A stretch of 64,000 bases of DNA from Gymnopus androsaceus JB14. Its lineage: Eukaryota; Basidiomycota; Agaricomycetes; Agaricales; Omphalotaceae. How positions within the stretch are numbered: position 1 is the first letter of the stretch; each line of letters opens with the position of its first letter. The position numbers were made by a program, and so were the translations under genes. The notes beneath the pieces were generated by a model, which saw only the letters and a program-made list of their open reading frames with translations, ran no database searches and was not told where the DNA came from. Shown here in pieces: positions 21,647-31,496 of the stretch. Where the stretch lies: NCBI GenBank assembly GCA_009733575.1, contig ML769401.1, positions 30,730-94,729 on the forward strand, written 5' to 3'.

Positions 21647-22468
21647 TTAGCACATGAGTGCCAAGGCAACAATACCGAAAAGTGCGCTGCCCCATACAGA
21701 GGCTGATGATCCCATTGCACCGTTGGAAGCGGCAGCAGTAGTCGCGCTGGTAGTTGACGAGGAAGTGGTAGATGCAGCAGCCACCTTGCCGGTCGTCGAA
21801 GCTGAAGTGGCGGTGGAGGCAGAGGACCCAGTGGATGATCCGCCAATAGGCGCAGTAGACTGTCCAGCAATTTCGGCTGAAACAGATGCATTGAAGGTAC
21901 CGGTCATGTCCGCCATCGTGAACAGATGGGAGAAGGCCAACTCGTTGAAGTGGAAGGAGGTCGAGTTGTCTACGAGAGTAAGGGACTGCATGCGGATGAA
22001 GCTAAGAGCAACAAAAGATCAGTTGAGGCAAATGTGAGGAATGGGAAACGTACTAGAATAGACCATTGGAGCCGATGGAAGGATCTACCTGGAACTGGAT
22101 AGAAGTCGTGGCCGAGACATTAACAGAGGCAGCAATCAGCTGCAGCATGGTCTACATAAAAGAAAAAAAGTCAGTGGTAAAATATAAAGGCTGTATATAA
22201 GACATACCTGCTCGTTTTCATTTCCAGTGTAGATAGCCACAGAGGCGTTTCCCCACTCGGCGGTTGAGGGCGAGGTACCGTCGTCCTCCCAGTTGATAGA
22301 GTTGTTCTGTCCACCATTGAACGTAGAGGAAGAAGTCGGGTTGGTGATCTACATAGGGGAGAAAGCGTTAACATTATCCCTCGCTCTACAACAAAAATAA
22401 AAACTTACGAAGACGGTAGCAAAAGCAGAAGAAACGAGGGCAGAAAGAAGAACGACCTTAGCGAACAT
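21647..22468 (-). CDS. Kre9/KNH-like Ser/Thr-rich GPI-anchored cell-wall protein
   Basis: Four exons (22409-22468, 22208-22348, 22054-22151, 21647-22001) give 217 residues with no frame break. Residues 1-17 are a signal peptide (MFAKVVLLSALVSSAFA). Next is the KNH-like beta domain typical of this basidiomycete family: VFITNPTSSSTFNGGQNNSI, INWEDDG, then MLQLIAASVNVS and YFIRMQS. Residues 140-195 are a Ser/Thr/Ala linker for O-glycosylation, and the C-terminus (SVWGSALFGIVALALMC) is the hydrophobic tail expected of a GPI signal. Such proteins sit at the plasma membrane or wall and are linked to beta-1,6-glucan assembly by similarity to yeast Kre9/Knh1; that role is inferred. A TATA-like TTTATATAG lies on the minus strand near 22672-22680. 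Confidence 0.88.
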
Positions 22469-23875
22469 CTTATCTTATGAGCTTGAGTTTCGAACGAAAA
22501 AGGTTTTAGGGGGGAAAAAAAGTTGTAAACTTTTTAATGAACGAGTGGGAGTGATTTAAAGAGTGTGATGTTCTGCTGTGTAGGCAGAGGGACCGGAAGA
22601 GTCTTTCAGGGAAAACGGGGGATGATGGTCGTCGTCGAGCGAAAGATGCAAAATCTGTCATCTGTCTCCCAGCTATATAAACGATGATCTTGGCCACGTG
22701 GAATTGAGACACCTTGAATGAATTGCAAATTCCCGCAGCCCCTAGCGCTTAAAGGCCGCGCAACTACTTTTTTGAAGGGAAGGAACGCGTCTCGTTCCTC
22801 CGGGGTTATCTGCTCTGACCGCAATGGGTTCAAGCCGCAGCAATTACTTATAGTTATCTCCCCATTCTGGAAGTTATTAGACATAAGAATACACATATGC
22901 GTTGTCAACGCGGCTACGACGAGTCCCTGTGGCTGAAGCAACAAGTATAGTGCATGCATAGCTTAGGCTTAGGTAGCCTTGGTAGAAACAGTCCAATCTT
23001 GTCACTGGTATGTACCCGGCGCGCTCTGTAGTGTTAACTTCGGGCAATACTTACACTAAAGGACCAGACGAATCAGTAAATGATTTTGACAACCTTGATG
23101 AGGAACAAAGCACTTACCAACTTACTGCACTAGCGAGGAACCAATCGAGAATTAACAGATGAGATGTGTACTATGGGCATCCATCGTAGTGTTCAACAAA
23201 ATATGACATGCACGGAATTGATATCAACCTGAGATATGGCAGCCAAAGTTGATTGAAGACTGGCTCTGTCACAAATCGATGTGCTCCTACTTTTGTGCAT
23301 AGTAGAGACCGAGACCGATTTTCCCGACCAGTACACATCTGGAATACAAAATAAAAAACAGCTTCGACCGGACTACGGCTGCTAACTTACGAAATACAGC
23401 TTTAACAGACAGGCAATCTGAACGTTTAACAGACTTTCTGAGTCTGAAGTTTGAGCGACAGTTCAGCAAGTTGATGATAATGGAAGATCGAGGCTTTGAC
23501 AGCAATATGACTTGAAGCTTAAGTTGAAGCTTGAAAGGTAACTTAACGTGAAGGTTGCCAGTCATCAGCATTATCACTGTCTAAGTAGGAGCAATAGAGC
23601 TGTACATAGCAAAGAAATGCCATGAAAAGACATAATATTGCGTTAAATAGTACTTGACTGGTACCACTTGACTGATACCGTCAGAGTCAAGTCAAAGTTG
23701 ACGCAGAATGGTTTTGGAAGTTAAACGCCCTCGTGACTTTCTGTTCCTTCATTTGCAACCAACACCACTGCCACTCGTAACTTGCAATTGGTTCGTTCAT
23801 CTCATCCCAAAATACATCTACGTCCTATACCGCTCACCGCTCACTTCATATTTACTTGCAGAACGCATAACTGTC
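22469..23875. other. Intergenic region between divergent genes
   Basis: It holds the promoters of the KNH-like gene and of the F-box gene. Short direct repeats of ACTTGACTGRTACC occur near 23653-23680. No gene is supported. Confidence 0.5.
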
Positions 23876-25156
23876 ATGTACTCAAAATGCCCAACCTGTG
23901 GCTCCAACCGTGACTTTACCCCACGCCTCGATCTGGAATCTGTCGCGATGAAGGACAACATTCGCGCTGATTATGATCCTACCACTCGCCCAGAGATCGA
24001 CGAAATACTTTCGCTCCTTGACAAGGATTACCAAGACTATGAGTCTGAAATTACTCGCTTACAATTGCAAGTTGCAGCTCTTTCGTCTCGGAAGCGACGG
24101 TTGAAGGTGTACGAGGCGAAACTCCGGAATCTTGCCGCTCCCATCCGGAAGCTTCCCAACGAGATGCTCATGCTTATTTTCGACCACGTTTCTCAAGATA
24201 ATCGGATGCGAGAATATCCACACTTGGCCAGTCCTTTGTGGCACAATACAGAGGATGGGCTAATAGCTATGCCCGCATTGGTCCTCAGCAGTATATGTTC
24301 ACGTTGGCGTGAACTTGCCCTCTCTTTTTCTGCCCTTTGGTCACGGATCTCACTGATCTTGATGGTTGAACTTGACGAATGCACGCCGGGGGAGCAATTA
24401 ACAAAGCTCGTTGCTACTGTCAAGCTTTATGTTGAACGGTCTGGCACCTCTTTGCTTAGACTAAGAATTCACACAGATGGAGACTTTGTCCTTCACGAAT
24501 CGGCACCTCATCCTGTGTTGTCACTTCTCGGAAATCTTTGTCATCGATGGCAAAAACTCACCTTCTTCGGGGACAACTTCCCTTCATGTGAAATTTTCGC
24601 CATATCTTACCATGTCGGTTTTCCTATGCTAGAAGAGCTGGAATTTGATGCTGCACACAAAGCGTCATTGGAGGTCTTTGAGGGAGCTCCCAAGCTCAAG
24701 TCTCTTGATGTTGGTTTTAGAGGGAGGCTCGACAATATTGTGGATCTTTGTCCTAATCTCACCTCTCTTCGATTTCACTCGGACGAACTTCCTCCTGCAC
24801 CGACCCCTCCGAGAGCATTCACAAATCTTCAGTCACTGTCTTTAATTATGACTGATGATCACGAAGAGGAGGGGTTGCCAAACTTGATAGACCTTGTCGT
24901 GTCGTCATTTACTTGCCCTTCTCTGACTTCCTTGACATTGGAAGGGAGAAGCATCTTATCCAATCCCCGGATGTTGCACTCATTAGAAACCTTCCTAATC
25001 CGATCTTCGTGTGCCTTGACGAACCTTTCGATTCGCGGCTTACAGCCATCCGGCGATGCAGTCATCGCCATCATGGAACAGCTAACCTCCTTGACCTCAC
25101 TAACCATTGAGGATGATATTCATCTTGTCATGGACTCATCCGAACCTGTACCATAA
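23876..25156 (+). CDS. F-box/LRR-like protein (C-terminus truncated by frame shift)
   Basis: A single exon of 426 residues from ATG 23876 (MYSKCPTCGSNRDFTPRLDL). An upstream in-frame ATG at 23708 would add 56 residues of unlikely composition. The Cys-Pro-x-Cys start, a coiled coil (about residues 36-85, SLLDKDYQDYESEITRLQ...) and an F-box-like motif (about 86-155; LPNEMLMLIFDHV ... SSICSRWRELALS) are followed by degenerate leucine-rich repeats. This is the standard plan of the expanded F-box family in mushrooms; the F-box would bind Skp1 in an SCF ubiquitin ligase. The frame stops at 25156, but recognisable protein resumes in another frame immediately after. Confidence 0.8.
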   Translation: MYSKCPTCGSNRDFTPRLDLESVAMKDNIRADYDPTTRPEIDEILSLLDKDYQDYESEITRLQLQVAALSSRKRRLKVYEAKLRNLAAPIRKLPNEMLMLIFDHVSQDNRMREYPHLASPLWHNTEDGLIAMPALVLSSICSRWRELALSFSALWSRISLILMVELDECTPGEQLTKLVATVKLYVERSGTSLLRLRIHTDGDFVLHESAPHPVLSLLGNLCHRWQKLTFFGDNFPSCEIFAISYHVGFPMLEELEFDAAHKASLEVFEGAPKLKSLDVGFRGRLDNIVDLCPNLTSLRFHSDELPPAPTPPRAFTNLQSLSLIMTDDHEEEGLPNLIDLVVSSFTCPSLTSLTLEGRSILSNPRMLHSLETFLIRSSCALTNLSIRGLQPSGDAVIAIMEQLTSLTSLTIEDDIHLVMDSSEPVP

Positions 25157-25470
25157 CCCGCGCTTCATTCAAAGCCTTCATAGCACTTTTGTTCTATCGT
25201 CTACTCCCCTCCTACCCAAACTCCGTTATCTCTCCTTGAGGTATCCTGGCCAGGATTTCTGACGACGCTGGCGTTGGTCGACATGATCCAATCGCGATGT
25301 TTGTCTGATCGGCAACGCACGGAGGATAGGAATCGAACCGTTACAATCCCTTGTATTAAGATCTCAGGATCGTACGCCTACTTTGTTTGGGGAAGTTGCC
25401 GAGATATATGAACCTTTGCGCCGTCTGAAGGAAGCCGGGTTTAGACTGATTGTCGAGGGAATTTTGGAGT
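25157..25470 (+). pseudogene. Out-of-frame C-terminal continuation of the F-box gene
   Basis: One frame reads NPRFIQSLHSTFVLSSTPLL and LPKLRYLSLRYPGQDF, then a stop, then RRIGIEPLQSLVLRSQ and EPLRRLKEAGFRLIVEGILE. This looks like the usual tail of such F-box proteins. A +1 shift at 25155 and a TGA at about 25260 separate it from the main frame, so the gene is either recently broken or mis-sequenced. Confidence 0.65.
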
Positions 25471-26335
25471 AGTGGTTCCATGAATGATTTGACCGTCGTT
25501 TTGCAATATGAATGTCAGAATGTAAAGCTGGGCTCCTGACGTCGCTACTCATACATTGCGTTGTGACTTCGATTGATTATCTTCCTACGTTCATCATCTC
25601 TGCGAAGCTAAATTTGGTGAGTGCATTGTCACTATCTGCATTCGCAGCAGTTTGCACTATCCTTAGCTCAGTCCGAATTACATGTATGCCCAGACTCTAA
25701 ATGCCCAATCTGCGGGCCGAATGTGACAAGGAAATCGTCAAAATCGCATCGCGCTAGTCGCTAAAGAAATCGAGCTGAGTTCTAGGGGGCTTCGAGGACA
25801 TAGGAGAGTAACCACCTGCGCAGATTAAACTCTGGGAAACATTAAGCGTTCCCGTGTCGACCCTACACCTGACTTCAACAGTCGGTCCTTTGCTTTAGGT
25901 GCCGAGTGAAGCTGCCTCAATTTCAATCTTCATATAAGCGAGGAACTATTGCTACCAGCACAGTGTCATAGAGGTGATAGAGAGTGACGGTACTCGGTCT
26001 AGCTGTATTTAGGCCTTAAACACATGAGCAGCAACAGATCACGGGGATTCTCTCTATGCATTTTGCCTGCTGTTCGTAGTGTTCGGGTTTCCACCTACCG
26101 CGGTACTGTGGTCAGCATACTGTACGTCTTGAACCAGCCGTTTGACTTAGGAGCTTTCAGGCTCGGCTGCTATAAGCCAAACAGGATGACGGGTGCTATT
26201 AACGGAAAAAATCACTCGAAAGTATCTCATTATTCTTCAGCGTACGCAGGTCATTTCTACAATACTCGGGGACTTCATAGCCGACCCTGGCATTTACGGT
26301 ATGCAGCTTCTCATTACCCAGGCCCCTTGGAGTGC
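25471..26335. other. Intergenic region with a possible F-box fragment
   Basis: At 25684-25730 the reading CPDSKCPICGPN resembles the Cys-rich start of the F-box gene at 23876. The rest shows no supported gene. Confidence 0.4.
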
Positions 26336-26343
26336 TATAAAAG
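26336..26343 (+). promoter_or_regulatory. TATA box of the cutinase gene
   Basis: TATAAAAG lies 81 bases upstream of the cutinase ATG. Confidence 0.6.
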
Positions 26344-26416
26344 CAGGAATGGTTATGTTCATTTGAAGGTAGGAGACGACATTAACTCTTCTGCCATCTT
26401 GCGAAAAGATCCAATC

Positions 26417-27323
26417 ATGTTCTACTTCAAGTCCTTGTTCGTAGCCATCGCTCTTTCCCTCTCTGCGTTCGCTGCGCCCACTCATGAAGCGCGTCAGGCC
26501 TGCGCGGATGTGATTGTGAGTGGTATCGTGTGCCCTTTTATTAGTGCATTACACACATACTGTGACAGGTTATCTTCGCTAGAGGAACCACTGAACCAGC
26601 TCCCATCGGAATCCTCGTGAGCCAATTTCTTTAGGAGCGTTGAAACAAGACTGATCGTGATATTAGGTTGGGCCTCCCTTGGAAACGGCTCTTACTGCTG
26701 TCCTCGGTGGTAGATCGCTGTCATTCCAAGGCGTCGATTACCCAGCCAGCATCGCGGGATTCTTGGAAGGCGGAGATCCTGCAGGATCTCAGACTATGGC
26801 TAATGATGTCAGTATAGTTCTACAAATGATACAGAATCTGATATGTTTCCTTTTCTAGCTCACTAGCGCAGTTAATTCCTGCCCCGATGTAAGTATTGTT
26901 ATCCTTCTCGTTATTCAACGCGATTCTCAACATACTCTAGGCGAAGATCGTATCTGCCGGATACAGCCAGGGTGGCCAGCTTGTTCATAACTCGGCCAAG
27001 CTGATTTCTGCAGCTGTCGCTAAGAGGATCAATGCCGTCGTTATCTTTGGCGACCCAGACTTCCCTCAACCCGTCGCTCAGGTCTCTTCTAGTATTGTAG
27101 ACGTGGATTGTCATGTAGGAGATGATATTTGCGCGGGTGGCGATCTGATCCTGGAACCTCATCTGTAAGTACTTATGCTTTTCACTCGTATGTCTCCTAG
27201 CTAATAGTAACTCATAGCACTGTAAGTATTTAATGGTTTTCACTCCTATTTCCCCTTGCTAATGAGCCGTAGTACGGTGCCGATACTCCAGCAGCGGCTG
27301 CGTTTATCGTATCCAAGATTTAA
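26417..27323 (+). CDS. Secreted cutinase (carboxylesterase)
   Basis: Seven exons give 198 residues: 26417-26515, 26569-26616, 26667-26807, 26859-26888, 26941-27164, 27218-27221 and 27273-27323. Residues 1-20 are a signal peptide (MFYFKSLFVAIALSLSAFAA). The fold follows the cutinase plan: VIFARGTTEP, the nucleophile elbow GYSQG, VIFGDPDFPQP, the acid loop CHVGDDICAGG, and the catalytic His in PHLTYGADTP. All three catalytic residues (Ser, Asp, His) and four half-cystine positions are present. It would hydrolyse ester bonds in plant cutin or similar polyesters outside the cell. Exon 6 is only four bases (CACT), yet it is required to make the LT of HLTYG. The gene is intact and has its own TATA box. 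Confidence 0.93.
27218..27221 (+). other. Four-base microexon in the cutinase gene
   Basis: CACT lies between an acceptor (actcatag) and a donor (gtaagt). It joins CT at 27164 to TAC at 27273 to read CAT-CTC-ACT-TAC, the HLTY of the active-site loop. Confidence 0.85.
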
Positions 27324-27584
27324 TAAGTTTCTTCGAGACTAAGTATGTACCAGTAGGAAGTTACGCCGAGTTGCACAGTAGGGGGAATATTCTGTGTATA
27401 TTGGTTCTATAGTTCAGAAAAATACCTAACTATTTCTGTGGTGCATATGCACATTCCGGAATCCGAGAGTTATGTCTGCGCGACGCGCTAATTGCTCATC
27501 TCACATGATGATGAAGTAGTACGCCATGAGCAATGAGCCATATATCAACTTACGTTATTAACTCACGTTCAGTTCAATTCCACT

Positions 27585-30092
27585 ATGGCGCCACGAAAGA
27601 ATCGCAAAAAGGCGAAATCTGGAGGCGATAATCTTACTGATGCAGAATGGGCCGCCATGAACAACTTCCCAAAGTTCGTCATAATCGACGAGCAAAGACG
27701 AGCACACCCTTTTGCGGTTGACGACTGGTGAGCTACGGCTCCTTGCTCAAAATCTATCTAAAACATTTATAGCGTCTCTGTTCTTCCCCCAAATACAGGA
27801 AAGGAAAACGGCCCGCCCGTTCCAATAAAGCAAATGTGGATCGGTTCTATCAAGGAAATTCGAGCGCGCAAAGCTCCGGATGGAGAAGATGATGCATGGG
27901 CTAGAATCCAATGGTTCTATTCCAAAGATGATGTTGCAGAACTAGTACCAAGTTTGTAGGGACTTCACACTGCTTCTTGCAAGGAAGCTGACCGACTCTA
28001 TTAACAGCGATACCACTCATATTGGAGCGAATGAAAGAATTCTTTCGGATCACTTCGACTATGTTCACTCGTCTTGTTTAGATGGTCTGCTTCTCTGGTT
28101 GTTTAAATTTGACAAATTGTAACCATTATTCACAGATGTTATCCCTATCCATCGATACCGATTCGACCCAACGTACGAAGACGCGTCCACCTCCTCCTCT
28201 CGATCCACCCGTGCAACAGAAGCAAACCTACAGAGACTCTTTTACCAGAAAGAGATCCGTGCTACAATAGAGAACGACGCGTCGGAGGATGGTCCCTATC
28301 CCGATATATTTTATCGGTACGACTTTCGAGGTAACATCGAAGCAGAGACGGTTCAGCGTGAGTCTTAATTGCTTTATATTTCCTCTGATGCAAGCATGAG
28401 CTAATAGTCTCCCTCGTCTAGCCCAAAGTTACCCAATTCAGTTGTTTCAGTGTGCCATCCACTAAACTATATCAACATCTTACCCTCGGTACTCGTACTC
28501 GCTCCAAGTCCAAAAAGGCTCGACATGAAAACTCGTGCTTTGCAGAGTCATTATACTCTCCCCCGGACTCTGATCATGCTCGAGAGATTGGAGAACAAAT
28601 CGCGCTTCTTGCGAGCGAAGCCGCAAAGATTTTGGAGAGCGCAGTTACCTGTATCTCAGAACGCTGGACTACTACTCCTACCAAGAGGTCTTCTTCTCGT
28701 TTACAATCTTCATCTTTATCAGCATCAAAATCACCATCTTCTGCAGGTGCTACGCGAAGCTCTCGTAGCACGGCTATGACAACCCGAACCAGAACCGCAC
28801 AGCAGATCTCTTCCACAACAGAGCCTGTGGATGTGGATGTTGATGTGTTAATCCACACCACGTCCAGACAGCTTTTGCATAAAATGCAGCAAGCTATGCT
28901 CTTGGAAGATACCCTCGCCATGCATTTGTGTCCTCGAATGCGTTGCAAAGGGCCATGCGGACGGTCCTGGCATCGATCCTGTCTTATTCGGGACAAGATC
29001 AAAGTCGCGGACGAGGGGTTTGAGGATGGCTCTGGCATAGACGACGATGATAATTATGCGGAATCCTCATTGCGAACCGTCAAAAATTGGATTTCAGCAA
29101 TTCACATCGACGGACTAGCTCCAGTTGCTCTCCACCAACACTTGCCCAAATTCAGGCATTATGGGAAGGGATGAGTGAATCACAGCGAATGGAGGTCGAT
29201 CGAATGATTCGACTACTTTGTACTATCCCCCCTGGTTGCGACAAGGACAACGGTCAAGGGGAATACGATTTTCCTATCTTGTTGGATAACACTGTTTCGC
29301 AAGCATCGAACAGGAAGGGGAAGCGCCGCGCTAGCGAGCAGGAAGAGTGGGAGGTCACGGAAGACTTACTTCCTACGGATATAGATCCAGTGCAACTATC
29401 TAGCTCATCGAGGAAACGTCGACACTCTTCAGACGATGAGACTCGAGTGGATGTTGATGGTAAGGCTTGATTTTTATGGTTCGATCTCACTGATTTGGAT
29501 TTCAGACGACCCTGATGACCCAGTTCCTCGCATTATGCACACCCTCTCTCTACTTCTTGCCCCCGAACTGATATGCCTTGCCAGCCAGCCTATGGTTCGC
29601 GGTGGGGTACTTGAAGCATCTTCCCCGCCTTCTTCCTCTTCACCCTCTTTCCTACTTACGAAGAACAGCCCGATGTTCAACTCGAACTCTGCCACAATCA
29701 CTGGAAATATTTCGCAAGTCAGTCATGCACGTATTGCGGTGTACAGTGTTTTAGATGAGATGGCGAAGACGACTCACAGGTCAGAGATGGATGTAGATGA
29801 TGGTTTACCGGAGATGGAACCACCAGTGGTCCCAGCCGAGTGGGCCAATTATGTGGTTGAATTGGAAGGAAGGGAATGGTTGTTTGAACTGTTGTCTGGC
29901 AGTTTGAACAATGGGAACGGTCGAGCCTCCAAAGGCAAGTCTCGCGCCTCAAATAAACGTAGGACTTCGGCATTGTCCTCTAAAGAGGAAACACGGAGTC
30001 TAATAATTGTTCGTACGCATACACTTCTGCGTCAATGGCAGGTCTCTCGGCGAAGGTTGTTGCTATGTCCTCATTGTGAAGAGGACATCTGA
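27585..30092 (+). CDS. BAH-domain chromatin protein with Cys/His-rich segment
   Basis: Clear exons: 27585-27727, 27773-27955, 28008-28084, 28136-28357, 28422 to about 29090, then to 29459, and 29506-30092. The N-terminus is basic (MAPRKNRKKAKSGG). A BAH domain follows: VSVLPPNTGKENGPPVPIKQ, MWIGSIKEIRA, IQWFYSKDDV, RILSDHFDYVHSSC, VIPIHRYRFD. A Ser/Lys-rich linker leads to CPRMRCKGPCGRSWHRSCL, which looks like a small zinc-binding (PHD-like) piece, and a long C-terminal region ends in LLLCPHCEEDI, possibly another Cys pair. BAH domains read nucleosomes or modified histones, so a nuclear role is inferred. Between 29080 and 29110 the frame changes without a good intron (ISAIHIDG versus SPPTLAQIQALWEGMS); this is probably a single-base error. 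Confidence 0.75.
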
Positions 30093-30397
30093 TACCTATG
30101 TGTTTTTGGTCGATATCGATAATTCTATGTAGAATACAAGCTGTACATTTTAGGGGACCTGCTATGTGATACCTTCATCGTTGTAAATATTATATATGCA
30201 TTGGATCTAGCCACTCGACGATAGTGCAATCCGACATTCACGAACAATGAATCATGAAAGGGATCAGCAAAGTAAGATAGCAAAGAAATGCTACTCGTAG
30301 TACCATGGCAATGTGCTCCTTCCAAACAGAGCTTGAGGACCTCCATCATGACCATTGCAAAAGATACTAATAGAGAAGGTCCGACCCGTCGAAATGA
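30093..30397. other. Intergenic region upstream of the gene at 30498
   Basis: No gene is seen; AT-rich promoter-like sequence. Confidence 0.4.
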
Positions 30398-30405
30398 TAT
30401 AAAAG
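30398..30405 (+). promoter_or_regulatory. TATA box for the gene at 30498
   Basis: TATAAAAG lies 93 bases upstream of the ATG, in the same arrangement as the cutinase promoter. Confidence 0.6.
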
Positions 30406-30497
30406 CGGGGATTTAGGTCGAAACTTGGTAGTTCTCAGTCGCAACACGAAGAGCACCAGCATTCTGCTCTTGCTTCCATTTCGAGTTTTATCTTAGG

Positions 30498-31375
30498 ATG
30501 AGCTCAATCCAGCTTACCGACCTAATCGATGACTCGGATGGGCCGCCCACTAGACCCGCCACTCCATTCCGTCCCGCCGCACTTGAGGCTCCAGCCAACC
30601 CGCGTAGCCTCCCTTTCGATTTCCAATTTATATCCCACCCCGAGCTCCATTCTAGGATATCGCAAGCAGCAATCACGCAGCACGGAGCGAAAGAAGAGAC
30701 ACTCAAAGATCCCTCGCGCGAGGCGGAGGGTAATTCTATCACCGAACCACGTATTGACGATGAGGAGGATGACACGAGCATGGAAGAAGTTCATATCCCT
30801 CCGTATGTTTCGCCGAATGGTCTTGACTCGGCTTCGAACACCAGCCCTTCCTCGTACAATTATGATCCCGAGCCGCCTTTGGATCCCCACAAGGTTCTTC
30901 TACGAAATCCGACCATTTAGTAAGTTTGACCCGTTCATGGGCATGGAAAGGATGTCAAGCGATAAACCAGACCTTGAACCGTGCTGTAGCCAACCACAGG
31001 CGGATGTTCCGTTCAAGGAGATCTACTGGTGTAATGAGGACGGGGAGTACATGAGCAGTGGCGCGATGAGCGGAAGCCAAGAGTTGAGTACAGGCGAAGA
31101 AGATGGGGGTTGTGGTAATGGAGAGGATCGATGATAATGCTGATGGAGGGAACAGAAATGGGGACACCTCGATCTCATCCCTCCTACACCCAATCCAAGA
31201 CCAGATCGCCGCAGAAGAATCGTCGCATGACACTTGCGCAAGTGAGTGGTCGGGAGCCTGTGCAACGAAGGATGAGTAAGGAGAACTTCCCGCTCGGGAA
31301 GGCTGGGATGAAGAGGAAAAGGGTGGAAAGAGAGGATACGTTGTCTGTGGATTCGTTCGGAAGGTATTGTCAATA
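30498..31375 (+). CDS. Hypothetical acidic protein
   Basis: Exon 1 (30498-30919) encodes MSSIQLTDLIDDSDGPPTRP... with a Pro/Ser/Asp-rich composition and ends at a gtaagt donor after NPT. Joining to an acceptor near 30984 gives YQPQADVPFKEIYWCNEDGE, in frame. A last segment (about 31206-31375) with RRMTLAQVSG and KRKRVEREDTLSVDSFGRY is basic and looks coding, but needs another intron near 31100-31205 whose ends I cannot fix. No domain is recognised. A predicted TATA box and codon-like composition support a real gene. Confidence 0.5.
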
Positions 31376-31496
31376 AGGAATCGATGAACGACTAGGGAAG
31401 TCCAAGTAAGTAGATTTATATCCTGTACAAATTATACACATATATCTATCCATATATTCTATCGTTCTATGGTATCGCTGTACAATGTTCCTGAGC

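Noticed and set aside
21654..22037. Plus-strand frame opposite the KNH-like gene
   Set aside because: Antisense of the Ser/Thr/Ala linker, composition explained by the real gene.
25320..25350. GAATCGAACC as a possible tRNA T-arm
   Set aside because: No acceptor or anticodon stem could be paired; it lies in the F-box tail remnant.
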